This document shows positions 13,108 to 25,360 of a stretch of DNA of 64,000 nucleotides, piece after piece. A program made the position numbers and the translations under genes. Under the pieces are notes generated by a model, which saw only the letters and a program-made list of their open reading frames with translations, ran no database searches and had not been told where the DNA came from. Each line of letters begins with the position of its first letter. Position 1 is the first letter of the stretch. Source of the stretch: Apteryx mantelli (lineage: Eukaryota > Chordata > Aves > Apterygiformes > Apterygidae); contig NC_089990.1 of assembly GCF_036417845.1 (NCBI RefSeq), forward strand, positions 2,430,001 to 2,494,000, read 5' to 3'.

Positions 13108-14840
13108 GGGCTGTAATCCCTGGCGTCCTGCTTTTCTTTGTCAGAGTTGGCGCTTGTCACCGATGCTGCATTTCCAGTCCTTCCCAAATTGCCCAAGCCT
13201 CTCCAAAACACATGCCGGCGGTATTAAAAAGCTGCATAATCCCCTCGATAATCATGGAAGACTCTGGGACCACGTTTGGTGCACGGAGAGGAGCCCGCCC
13301 CGGCGAGCCGTCTGCGTGGAGGCGCCGCCCCGGTTAGCAATAGCTCCTGCAGGCGCCGGGTTTTGCGGCCTCCCCGCCGCTCGGTGCAGCGCAACGCGCC
13401 CCGTCCCCCCCCGCGTGCGAAACCCTTTAAATTAAATTGCCTTTAATCAGTTCACGGTTCCGCTTCCGCAGCCCTCGCGCGTTGGGAAAGCGCAAGCCGC
13501 CCGGAGCGGAGCGGAGCAGGTTGCTTGACGTCGTGCTGGGGTTTTCCAAACTCGCTTCCTATTTTCCTGCGGCCAAAACCACACGTTGGCGAGCGGCGAC
13601 TTAAGTGACGTGGCAGGTCGTGGGAACAACTGTTTCCGCCCGGAAAAGAGGGGAAACGTGGTCCTCTTTCATCAGCGCCCGGCCTGAGCCCTTCGCAGAG
13701 CCGGGGAGCAATAAAATTTAATGGAGTTAATTCTAATTTGCACTGGCGAAAGCAGGATCGGGAGGAAACGGGTGCAGAATGAGGCCAGAGAGCGCGTGGA
13801 GAGGGGCAATGGAGGAAGGAATTAAAAAAAACAAAGTTGGCCAAAAAAATTCGTAGAATGTGAATGTGTTTTTAAGGAAAAATCCGGGAAGTTTGGCTAA
13901 CCATTCTTACCGTGCGCTCTTCCAAGCACCCGCCGTTAATACGCTTTGAGGAGCGAGTCGTTTTGTCGAAATGCCAACGTTTGACCCAAGAAAGTGATCA
14001 AAGCTGCCGACGTTGGATGAAAACCTCGGGCAACAGGAAACCGAGCATTCGGGGCATTCCGGGCGGCTTTCCGCGGGCCGGAGGGAGAGGGGGGAGCCGA
14101 GCTGCTGCGCTGCCCCGGGGACCGTGGTGCCGGCGCTCCCGAGGAAGCATCGCTTCCCGCCGGCACGGCTCGGCTCGGCGCCGGCTCTCCTTCCCCCTGT
14201 GCCCCTCGTGCTGAATCCGCGTCCCTCCTCGGTGCTCCCGTCGCTGGAATCGCTCGCTGGGGAAGTGAAACGGGGAACGTTTTCTTTTCCCCATAATTTC
14301 CCATTCCACGTTTTAAAACTTCCGCGCGGCTCCTCTTCCTCTGCGGCGCTGGACGGCCGGCGGCGCCCGGGAGCGCTTTGGAGTTCAGAACTCGTGGGGC
14401 TGCTTGTTAAGGCTCTTAGCGTCAGGCATATGGAATAATTTATATATCGGGGGGGAAAAAAAAAGGAAAAAGAGAGAGAAAGTTAATTTCCTTCGCTCTG
14501 CTCCAGTTTCGGAGGAAATCCCACGGAGACGACCCGCAGAAGCACGCAGGGAGGGAGCAGCCCGTTCGCCCGCCGTGGGGACGCGGCTCCCGCGGCCGCC
14601 GGCCAGAGCGAGGTGCAGCCCTGGCACTGCCGCCTCCCGCCTCGCGGGGTCCCGAAACGGCGCGGCGCGGCGCTCCCCCCGCCACGGCACCGGCACCGGC
14701 ACCATGCTGCGCCGCGCCGCGTGAACCGAGCGCTTGACGTTCCCGTTGACAGCGCTGTCGCCGTGCCCACGCGCGCGGGGCATCCGCTAGGAAATAGGTG
14801 CGGAGCAGCTTCCAAGACACCAGCGCTGTTCTACTGCATT

Positions 14841-15182
14841 GGGACCAGGACCAGGACTGGGATTGAGACCAGGACCAGGACTGGGACTGGGACTGGGATT
14901 GGGACTGAGACCAGTACCGAGACCAGAACTGGGACCAGGACCAGGACTGGGACCAAGACCAGAACTGGGACCAGGACCAGGACTAGGACCGGGGCTGGGA
15001 CCAAGATTAAGACCAGAATTGGGACCAAGAGCAGGACCGAGACCAGGACCAAGACTGTGACGAGGACCAGGACCAGCATTGGGACCGAGACCAGGACCAA
15101 GACTATGATGAGGACCAGGACCGGGTCCAGGATCAGAACCAAGACTGGGACCAGAACCGGGACCAAGACTGTGACCAGGACC
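14841..15182. repeat. Hexamer-based tandem array (GGGACC / GGGACT)
   Basis: This is about 340 bp of GGGACC, AGGACC and GGGACT hexamers and close variants. A hexamer array keeps all six frames free of stops, giving Thr-Gly-Thr-Arg, Gly-Pro-Gly and Val-Leu-Val-Pro repeats depending on frame. No start context, splice site or flanking coding sequence supports expression. Confidence 0.93.
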
Positions 15183-15695
15183 TTGGCGCGTCGGAGGGAC
15201 GAGACTCCCGCGTCGACGGCTCTTTGCAGGTGTCCTTCTCTTCTCTGATTTAAAATCCCGGAGTCCAGCTATCGCTTCTGCCACGAGCCCTTTCCGGCAG
15301 CATCTTCAGCGTATCCCTGTGGGACAGCGGCACCTGGCTGCCGGCATCACACCGCGCTGCGATGGGAAGAGCTCTTGGGCACGGATGCATCGCTGTCATG
15401 GATGATCCTGTTATTCCCACTTACAGGTGGCTTCCCGGCAGGCCCTGGTGCCGAGGGAGCGAGCACTGCCGTGGTTTGCAGCATGCCGGCATCCAGCATC
15501 CGGCACCCTGGGAAAGGAGGCCACATTGGCAGAGGCCGCGGGCATGGCCGGGCATCGCGGGAGCCCGGAGCTCGCCCCGCTCCGTGCACAGCCGTCTCGG
15601 AGCGGGGGGCAGGCGGGACCCGTCTCCCGGCGCGGCCGAGGAGGACGCCCCGTGTGCTTTCTCAAAGCGCTCAGCCCCCGGGGGGGGGAAATTAC

Positions 15696-15925
15696 TTCAT
15701 CCGCCGCCGCCGCCGCAGACGGCAGCGAGGAAGGGCCGCGCCGCCGCCGCCGCCGCTCGACCGTGTTGACTTTGCGGGGCTGGAATTAATCCGTCCGCAT
15801 TGCAGCGCGCTGAAATCATTTCCAGGCTGCCGCCGCCGCCGCCGCCGCCGCCGCCGCTGCTCCGGGGCTGACTTCATCGCCGCGGCCCCGGGGAGCGCTC
15901 GGCCCGCGGCGGCGGCGGCAGCCCC
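15696..15925. repeat. CCG/CGG trinucleotide clusters in a CpG-rich stretch
   Basis: Runs of CCG occur at about 15701-15718, 15737-15757 and 15828-15857, and of CGG near 15908-15920. They sit in a CpG-rich interval of about 15.4-16.4 kb that could be a CpG island. No gene start could be recognised beside it. Confidence 0.85.
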
Positions 15926-18900
15926 TCCGCAGCCGATCCGCCGGCGCCGGGCGCTCGCTGTCCTTGCAAGGCCGTGCGAAAAACCGTGGCGCTCTCGTAA
16001 AAAATGGGCGATATCGGCGTTTTTATAGCCTGAAGGTAAAGCTTTGCACCCGAAACCGGCCCCTGCGTCACGCCGCGGCCTCGCCGTCGAGCCGCCGCGA
16101 CAGGCAGCCGCTCCGGCACTTCTGCGCGGCGCAAACTTATCCCTCCGCTCGCTTTTCCGCCGTCCTGCACCGTTTCACTCCCCGTTTCCCACGATAAACG
16201 CAAACACGCCGTTTTCTCCATAGCTGATACCCACCCGGCACAAGCGGGTTCGCTTTGGGGCAAAATGCGGGGCTTTGGGGACGTGACAAAATGCCACGGA
16301 AACCACGGGAATTCGGCTTTCCGTAGGGTGGTGTTTTTCCGCCGCCGGCTCCTCGCGGCTCCCCCAGCCCCGCGCGCCGCCCGGAGCAGCGCCCGGCACA
16401 GGTTTGGGCCCCAGCGCGAGTCTATCTACAAGGCTTTATCGCCCCTCGTGGTCTTTCCCTGCTTTTTGCAATCCCGCCTAACCCCCGTCGTGTAATTTGA
16501 TTAAGTTCGTTTAATTTATTTTTCTGAAAAAATGCATGTGGGACTAGTAAACTTAATTAAAAAGAAACATTGTTAAGCAGCCTGATACAGCTATAATTTG
16601 ATTTAAAGTGCTGGATGATCCTAGCGTTATAGGTGTAAGCTGAGATGCCTCCCTAAAAAAGAGAAAAGATCCAAATGGAATTTAAAAATTTGGGGCTCGG
16701 TGCAAGCAAGCTCGGATGCCGATGTACAGAATATAGCAACCACACGTTTTTTAATCTGTGCCAGCTTATGCAGCTGAGGTGAATCCCCTCGCTTAACTAT
16801 GGAAGTGTCCCGGCCTAGAGGTGACCGCTGAGATTTGCTGTGATAACGCTCCGGCCGCTGGTTTTCAGCGCTTGGCGAAATCCAAGGGCGCAAGTGCTTT
16901 AGAGCTGCAAAACAGCCTTCGCTTTGGCAGCGACTTCGGGGGGCAAACAGTGCCCTCGTGCTGCCCAGGCTGCAAGCAAAAGACAAATATGTAGCAGATA
17001 TTGGGAGTATCGCTAAACGCGGTTTTGTTGTTTGTTTTCCTAAACTGGAGGTTTGACCCTCTTCACGACACTGAGCCAGCAGAGTCACATGAAGGTTTAA
17101 TTTGATCCAGTTATTTTAATTAAGAAATCTAATAAATATATAAAAAAAAGAATCGAAAAGATTTCAGATATCATACTTGTGCTTTGATCTCTCTGCCAGT
17201 TTTCTTTGCCTTTAAAATAAATAGTAATAATATTTTCCCCCTTAGTGCTTTAAAACTGCCAGTAAGATGGGAGGAGGAACTGGGCAGCCGCCTGCATGGA
17301 GGAAATGCTGGAAAGGAGTCCGAAATGCAGGAAAAAGGGAACAAACGGGAGAAAGCAAAACCCACCGTTTTCCTTCCAATCTCGCTCGATTACAGTGATT
17401 TGAGATGCGATTTGTAGGCACAAGGGGCAAAACGTAAAGCATTGCACGTTTTCAATTCGACTTTCTTCCTTTAAACTTAACAATTTCCGTAGCTTTATGC
17501 CTGGGAAACTGCCAGAGACGTCCTGCACGCGCCTGGTAATCTGTTCACTGCTTTCCTAGGCATTTTTCTGACTTTCAGCCTTATTTGCCAGCAACAAAGA
17601 CAAGATGACCAGATTTTTTGTATTAGTCTTCTACTGATCTTTCTATTTTAGTGCTGATAAATACACTACCAAAAAAAAAAAGAAAAAAGAAAAAAGAAAA
17701 ATCACAGCATTGTCTTCCGAATATTTGTTTCCCATGAGCCGCCGGGATACCGATTCGCTCCCTGCGCCGTGGCTGCGTCCTGCGTTATGACAGCTGGAGG
17801 GCAGCACGTCGCTCGGGCCGTCGGCTGCGGCCGCGCGGGGTCGGCAAGGCGGAACGCGCCGAGCCGAGCAGCCCGGGCCGCGATAAGTACCGCTCGGCCT
17901 CGAATTGGACGCTGTTCTTTTCAGACGAGGAATTTTCTCTTTTTCTGGCGGAACTGGATTAGTTCTCTCGTATAAGGAGCGCTCTGATGCCCTCGGCGCG
18001 GTGACGCTTGATTTGGCACGACGCTCGGTCCTCAGATTTCAGACTTAAGAGCGCTGATGAATCACCGGTAATATTTAAATGTAAAAGGTGGCGCCGTATC
18101 TTTGCACCTAATTTCAAGTCGCATCTCACCTAAACAAGCGCAGCAATAACAGGCAGGAAGGGAACTAGGAGGGATATCCCGCACAGCGCGAGAAATCCTA
18201 TTTTCTCCCCTGCAAATCTTCCCGGTCCGGCCGAAGAGGCGCAAGTCACAGCGAGCCTGTGAGCCAGAGGGGAGGATCTCCCCTTTCGGACAGGGAGATC
18301 CCTGCGCTAGCGCCTACGCGCTCGGCTTCGCTTGGTTCTGGAGGGAAAACCTCGGGGAGAAAAACCGCTGGGGCCGGGAGGCAGAGCGGCGCCGCGCGCT
18401 CGCCGGCCTCACCTTGTTTTCGCGTTACCCTCGGGCAGCGCGCGTTTCGCAGAGCAAATCCCCTGCTAACGTTACCGGGATTTTGAATTTACGGCCGCGG
18501 AAGGTGTTGAGCCCCCGGACCAGATGGTTATTTGCTAATTTTGAAGGTTTGGAATGGTTTTTGGATCTCCGCAGCACTGTCCGTGTTTGCAAACAGGAGA
18601 AAGCCATAAGTCGAAGTGCTTCTTACATTAAATCATTGCATGGTTTTCTCCTTTTCTTATTGAAAAAGACCCCTTGGTTTTTTGCTGTATAATTTACAGT
18701 CCGCAGGCTGTGACCCAGTACAGCCAGAAGGAAACTTTGGAAGCTGAGATAACACCGTGGAGGCAGGTTTTCCTGCGCTGTGATCTGAAATTGCTCCCGC
18801 AAGCTGAAGCCCGTGGACCGGTCCAGCTAACGTGGATTTTCTTTCCTTACGGCACCGCTAGCCCTAGGTAGACGTTGTTTTACAAACTTTGTGCAAAAAC

Positions 18901-21900
18901 TGCCTGCACGTTATCGGGCAAGGACTGCGTTTGCTTTGCACAAATCAGGCAGTGCTATTGGGTGGCAAGTCAATCACTTACACTTATTTATTACTTTAAA
19001 ATTAAAACCAGAAAATAATATCCATCGGCCCTATGGGGACACTTTAAAAAGCACAGTTTCACCCAGCTTTGCGTGGAGAGTTCATGCGGTTTTAATTTCA
19101 AATACAAAGACTATATAGCTCGGCTGGGCGGGTGACATCACCCTCCTTAGAAAATGTCATGCGAGTCTTTTCCTTTTTTTAAAGCTATTATTTTACACAT
19201 CTGTGGACAGGTATTTGTATTGGCAGATCGTATGAAATATTAAGATTGTACCTATCTTTTCTGTTTGATTTCAAAAGTTGCTTCTTAACCAAAGTGCAAG
19301 CAAACAGTTCAGAAACGCATTGGTACTTAGACTACGAGCGAAAGCTTCCTTGCAGACTTTCTGCTTTATCGTCCTTCTCCCAAATGCATCGCCCTTTCCA
19401 AGCTTTTATGTTTTCCTCCCCTGTTTGCATTCGTGGCGGTAATTAGCTGGAGTAACCACGGCTCGAATAGCAAAACAGAGCTGAGTCATGAAAACGAATC
19501 GCGAGAAGGTGGAGGAGCCGGGCCGGCCGCGTCGCTGCGAGCCCAGGAGCGACCCGGGCCGCGGAGAGCGAGCGGCGCCCGCAGCGCAGTCCCACGCCAG
19601 CTCCCGCGCCAGCTCCCGCGCCTTCCTCCATAGCCGGGTCTATATCCCTAGTGCGGGCTCCGGTTAGGGCCGGGGGTTGCGGTTTTCTTCCCCCAGGCAG
19701 GCTGGGATGGGAATTTCGCAAGCCCGTCTTGAGCTGATGGCTACAGCCAAGCGCCTGGTGGCTACGCCAGTACGGAAAAATAGGCTGCGGAAAGAAATGG
19801 ATTAAAAATAGACAACCAGAAGCCAACTGGTTTGGTTTCCACTTCCCCAAATGCGGGAGTTCCCGAAGCCCAGGGAAGCACTCGGGGCGGGAAGCTCGTT
19901 GTAGACATCAGGATTCGGTAAGACGTAAGGAAGAGCCAGAACAAGCTGAAACTTCTGCAGGAATAGTACGAAAATAACTTAATAATCCTGAAAAAGCACC
20001 AAAAGAATAGCGGAGGTAGAAAATTCACCCTTCTCGTGAGCTTTTTGGTGCGTCCCACGGTTTGCAGAGAATAAAGCAATTGAAGGTAGGAAGAAACCAG
20101 CCCTTCGAGCTGGCTGCCTGGACTTTTCCCCACCGGGAAAGCTGGAGAGCAAAGCTGGATCCCAGGGTGGTGCCTGCGGGAGCTCTGGCCCCGGGGCAGC
20201 AGGGATGCTCGGCCGTTCGCCCCGTTTGCTTCATCCCGGCGTCCCCAGGCCGTTGCCGCTCCGAGGCGGCGGTGCTCGTTCTGCTGTGTTTTGTAAAAAC
20301 ACTATAGTCTTCCTCTTTAAAAAGTCCCTTTACTCTTAGGATCCTTTCTGCGAGGGGACTCGTGACTTTTAACCTGTCATTCGAAGTTCGGGCGCCCCTT
20401 GGAGGCCCCGTTTTGAGGGCTCATCCCGTCCCCGGGGCGGCCCGCAGCCATCCGAACGCGCGCCAAGAAAGGCAACGCGGGAAGCGGCGGCCCCGGGTCC
20501 GCCGGGCTCCGCCGGTGAGTGGGAATATAGAATGACTCAATGTCAACTTCCCCCAGACCTATTTTTAATTTCGCTTCTCCTGTGTGGTTTCCCTGGCAGC
20601 TGAAGCGAGAACTCGCTCTTTTTCCTCGGCCAGCGCGAGCGGGAAGGAAGCGGCCAGGTGGCCTTGCAGCGAGGGGGTCCTCCACGTCCCGGCTGCTCGC
20701 AGCGGATCCCGCAGCACCATCTGTTCGCCCCAGCCCCTTCCCCGCGGTAAAGTGAGACAGGATGCGCTTTGGTGCCATTCGAAAGGTTTTCCGCTTTAGC
20801 CGTGTGGTTAGTTTCGCTCCCTCTAAATCCCCTGTTATTACACATTCTTTAAGTATTTTCTTTAAGTATTACGAGAAAAGTTCAACACGCCAGGAATTTT
20901 TTTGCCTTGCTCAGCGGGGGAAGGGGCAGTTTCCCATCGGTTTTCCGTGCTCTGGAGGAGCCCCGATGGAAGAACGGGCTGTACGTGCACCTCTGGGAAG
21001 GACAGCAAGGCCACGGCAGAAAGTGGTGGCATCTACTCCTCAGATGGACCACGTCAAAGAAGCATCAGGGCAGAGCCATGTAACAGCTATTGCAAAACAC
21101 ATTCTCTTCATTCTCACCCTTTTTACTGAATTTCAGAGACTCCCCCTCAAGCCAAAGCATGAATCACCCATTTCTGCCAGGCACAAAAACCCCTTCTCCA
21201 CCAGTGTCGCTCCCGTGTGCCAGCACTGTTGAAATAAAAGGGTCTGAATTTATGGTGAGACACCTAAAAGGTCATCATGCCCCATCTAGCATTAATCAAA
21301 TCTATCAGCACCATGAATCCAACCCTTAAAAGGAGCCGGTCGCTAGAAAACAGCAGGATTCAAAGCATTTTTTCCTTCCTCAGCCCCTTGGGCAGATGAA
21401 AACCATTGCAACAGCCCGAAATCCCCGCGAGGTGGAGGAGTGCTGCCTCGCGCCGCGATTCGGGGGTATCGGGTAAGCGCAGGCGCCTGCCGACGCGCGA
21501 GCCGTGCCTACACTCTCCGTGTCCTCCCTGCTCCTGCCATAGAAGCAAGCTGGAAGCACGAAGCCCGGCTGTGAAAGGCGACCTTTGAAATGTTCCTCCT
21601 AGGATGGAGCCAGTAAATCCTGCTCTTCCAGAAAATATACGGAGGTCGTAGTGGGATATCTGGCGGAAGACCCAGTTACTTTGACCTGGTCATGTTGGGT
21701 GTCTCATGAAAGCTCTCAGCAGGGCACGTAATTACAGTCAAGAGCTGCTGTAAAAAAAGTGCTCGTGGCAGTGTGTTACGTCTTGATACCAGCACTGGTG
21801 ACGCACATGGTGGACTTGTCCTTGGCCTGCTAGCATGAGCGCATTACTGATCCGCTTTAGACCTTCCTAGATCCGGTGGAGAGCACCACCAACCTGGTGA

Positions 21901-24900
21901 AGTCTCTCTCATCAAGCGATCTGAGTCACCTAATTTGATTTAACTTTCCCCAAATACGGTACGTATTGTTTTTAATTCACTGAATCATTTCCTTAGAGTT
22001 TTATCCTATTCCCTATACGGCCTTTTTGGGGGCTTATGTATGAAACAACCTAATTCAGATTTGTTTTAATACAGCTTTAACTAATGCAGCACATATGGCA
22101 CGGAGGAATCTCCGCAGAACGTAGACAAGAGGAGCAAGTTCACCCGAGGCTCTCGGCACCCAGGCACACGTTTGCACCGTGGCAGTGCATGGACCAGGAG
22201 CTCCTCGCCGTGCTTGACCCCGGGTCCCGCTACGCTTTTGGGGACACCTTGGTGGGGGACAAGGGAGGGATGCCGAGCTGGGCCCTCCCGGTGCCAACAC
22301 GACGTCCCATGGGGGAAAGAAGATAGAAAACATAACTAAGAACATGCCATACCCTGATTCCTCAAAACGAGCAGCAAAACTCTTCCTGACACCGCGTGTC
22401 AGCACGTGGTCCCGGCCTGCTGTCCACGGCCGAGGTCGTCACCGATTGCTGCCCGGGCTCTGCTAAGTGCTCGGTTCAACTGCGCGCTGTCACACTTCGC
22501 TTGAATATAACACCAGAGGTTTTTAAAAGTTCATTATGGGCAAAAAAAGACTGAGAATGAAATTAAAGCTATGCTGTGGGACTTGACATTTGAGAACGTA
22601 AGGGAAAACAATCTCATAAGCACTATTATAAGCTACTACGGGAGTTTTCTGCCAAGATTCACTTAGTCTTTGAAAGGTTCTTCTTAAAAGATTGTTTTTT
22701 TAAAAAAAAGAAATGTTTGTTAATCTGTTACTAAGCAATTAGCTAATGATTCAAATGAAGTGGTAGTCACGTCTGGAAAAACGAAAGTTTGGTATTTTCA
22801 GATTCCAGTTACTTACGTTCTCCGCAGAGCACAAAATACAGAGGAGTTATTTCAGCCCACAGAAAGGTTGTTGGGTTGATGGTCACGTTCAGTTCAGTAT
22901 TATCCAAAGCGTCCAGAAGCTGTTTTTCTTACAGCTTTGAAATACTCCCGAAGAAACTTTCCATCCCCTTCTTTTGTTGATCGTGGCAGCCGTTCGTGGC
23001 ACACCGTGGCAGGCATGAGCCTTTCTTTTCTTCCAAGAGAATGACATGATTTGCTCCTTGGAATACTAGATTTTAGCTTGCATTTCTTCAGTTTTCGGTT
23101 TATCCTTAATAGATTTGAGTAAGACGTTCATTTAAATATACGACATGCTAAGCAAATACGCAGAGATCTGAAAATAAACTAGACTATTTATTTACTAATA
23201 ACGGTACGGTTAGGAAACTGAAGAAACCTGCACCGGCCTGGGAGTCCCAGAAGAAAGATTAAGTAATATGTGCAAATAAGGCGAAATCAATCCTGAAATA
23301 CATTTTTACAGAGGTGGTTTAGGAGGGAAGACTCCGAAGGGGAAAACGTGAAGGCGGCGGCGCGGTTGGTGTCACCAGTGGGTGGAAGGGGCCGTGGGAC
23401 CTGGGCTGCTGCCAGACCGGCTGGGCGGTTGGCGGAGGAGATGATGGTGCAGAGGGGACGTGGAGAGGGCTATGAAGAGGTGGCAGGCTGCGAACAGCAA
23501 AGACGTGTCCTGAACCCCTGTTTTGGGTGGGGGGAAGCGGGAACACGCTCAGGGAACCGCGCGTTTGCAGACTTTGGAGACCTCCTGGCGCCTCCCTACC
23601 GCAAGCACGCGCGCCCCCGCCGCCGGCTCGGATGCTCCGCTGCTTCGGGCCGCCTTCCCGCGGGGGAGAAGGAATTACAGCGCCAGGAAGGGTTGCTCCT
23701 AGCGCATCCCACCTTGCGGGGCGCGCGGTGCCGAGGAAATGCCGGCCCGGCCAGGGCCGAGGCTGCGCCGCCGGAGGCAGGGCTCACTCTGCCTCGGATA
23801 CGCGCTGCTGCACCTCCGCGAGCAAAGGCAACGGCAGGTTTTTGGAGAGCCCCGTGCAGAGGCAGCGCTGGGCTCCCCTGGTCAGACCCTGCCGCCGGGG
23901 CAGCGGCCGGCTGCGGCCGGCAGAAGGAGGCACTAAAAAGCCCCCGGTCGCGGAAAGGCTGTTCTCGCCTTTTCCCACTAAAGGTCCGAGCTAGAAACAA
24001 GCAAAGCAAGCGGTTTTCAAAGGACTGTTGGTTGCGTTGAACCCATCCGAACGGTATAACGCTAAAAGTTCCATTTTCAAAGGTTTTTCTTGTCAAAACA
24101 TGTAGGTAGCTTACATTCAGAAACTCCATTTCGAGTTCTTTTATTGTGTTACTCTGTTATTGCCTGGAAAACGTCCTTCCTATTAGCATCATATAAACGG
24201 ACAGCGGAAAATCTGCAGGACTGGAAAGCCTTTTTCCAAAATGCTAACCAAAAGATTTTCTTGCTAACAGTTCTCGAAGCAGGGAACGAACAATCTGTCC
24301 AATTTGCCTGTTAGAACTGAAAATGTCTTCGTATCAAATTTTTAACTGCAGCTTTATATAAATCTATGACATTTCAGCCGGAGATATAAATGATAAAAGT
24401 ATTAGATGCATAATTGAGTGCAGGTGATCTGTATACTTCAAATACTATCCCTAAGCCACAAGTCACGTTTTGTTTGGTTTTGGGGTTTGTTTTGTTTTGT
24501 TTTGTTAAATGCAAAATAAATCTTGGCAAAACCAAGTGCAGCTTGAACAAAATTAAATCTTTCAAAGTCTGACCAAAAACTGTTCAGTAAAGCCTGTGCT
24601 GGGAATTTACCTGTGTGCTTTAATGGATTAATGGACAGTATTAAAAGATCATTTTCAAGTTAAGCAAACATTTCAGAGCGTATTGTATAACATTCGCCTT
24701 AAAATTAAGTTAGATAACCTGAACTTTATGCCAAATGATTATTTGCTCTATTTTCTGATGACGGTAATATATTACATACCATCAAATAATTTGTTAAAGA
24801 CAATAAGATTACAAAGCTCAAGAACGGTCTGAGTCAGTCTTTGACAGATTAAAGTTCTCCAAGTCCCCAGAAAACACTTCTCTGACATATTAATTTGACC

Positions 24901-25284
24901 TAAACCCTCAAAATGTTCCTGATTATATCATCTCAATTGTGCTTTATTTTTGTTTTATTTTTCATTGTAGGAAATTAAAAAGGGTTGGTTGATCCTTGTC
25001 CAAATTCTTGAAATGTGTTGCAATGCGAAGGAAATAAAAGATTACTTGAAATACTTTTTAATAATATGTCATGTCAGCAAGATAAAAGTTTACACTTAAT
25101 GCCCTCAGCTGGCTTCTATCAGGATTGGTAAGGACAAAAAGTCACTCGTGGCCATGCTAAGAGAAGGACCTGTAGTTCACCTTACGTTTAAATCATGAGC
25201 TTATGTTGTTGTAATTATGACCATGTTCATGAAATTTGTTTCACGTCTCTCTTTAAGGAGAAGTAAGTGTCTGCATAGGTAGAG

Positions 25285-25360
25285 CTGATCCTGCCTCAGG
25301 GCTAGGGCAGGAGATAATCTCAAGGTCTCTTCCACCGTCCCAACGCCTATGAATTTCTGA
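25285..25360 (+). repeat. CR1 LINE 3' end fragment
   Basis: GCTGATCCTGCCTCAGGG, GATAATCTCAAGGTCTCTTC and a worn ACGCCTATGAATTT match the conserved CR1 3' UTR (gatgac...ggtcccttcca...ttctatgatt). The copy is heavily 5'-truncated and old. Confidence 0.7.

Noticed and set aside
12485-13435. Open frames of 180-230 residues rich in His, Cys, Met and Val
   Set aside because: They come from the alternating TG/CA array, not from coding sequence.
14613-15284. Long open frames on both strands (up to 211 residues)
   Set aside because: They arise from the stop-free hexamer array; the peptides are simple Thr-Gly-Arg or Gly-Pro repeats with no gene structure.
23348-24129. Overlapping frames of 155-230 residues
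   Set aside because: Arg/Ala/Pro-rich content typical of CpG-rich DNA, open on both strands, with no recognisable domain.
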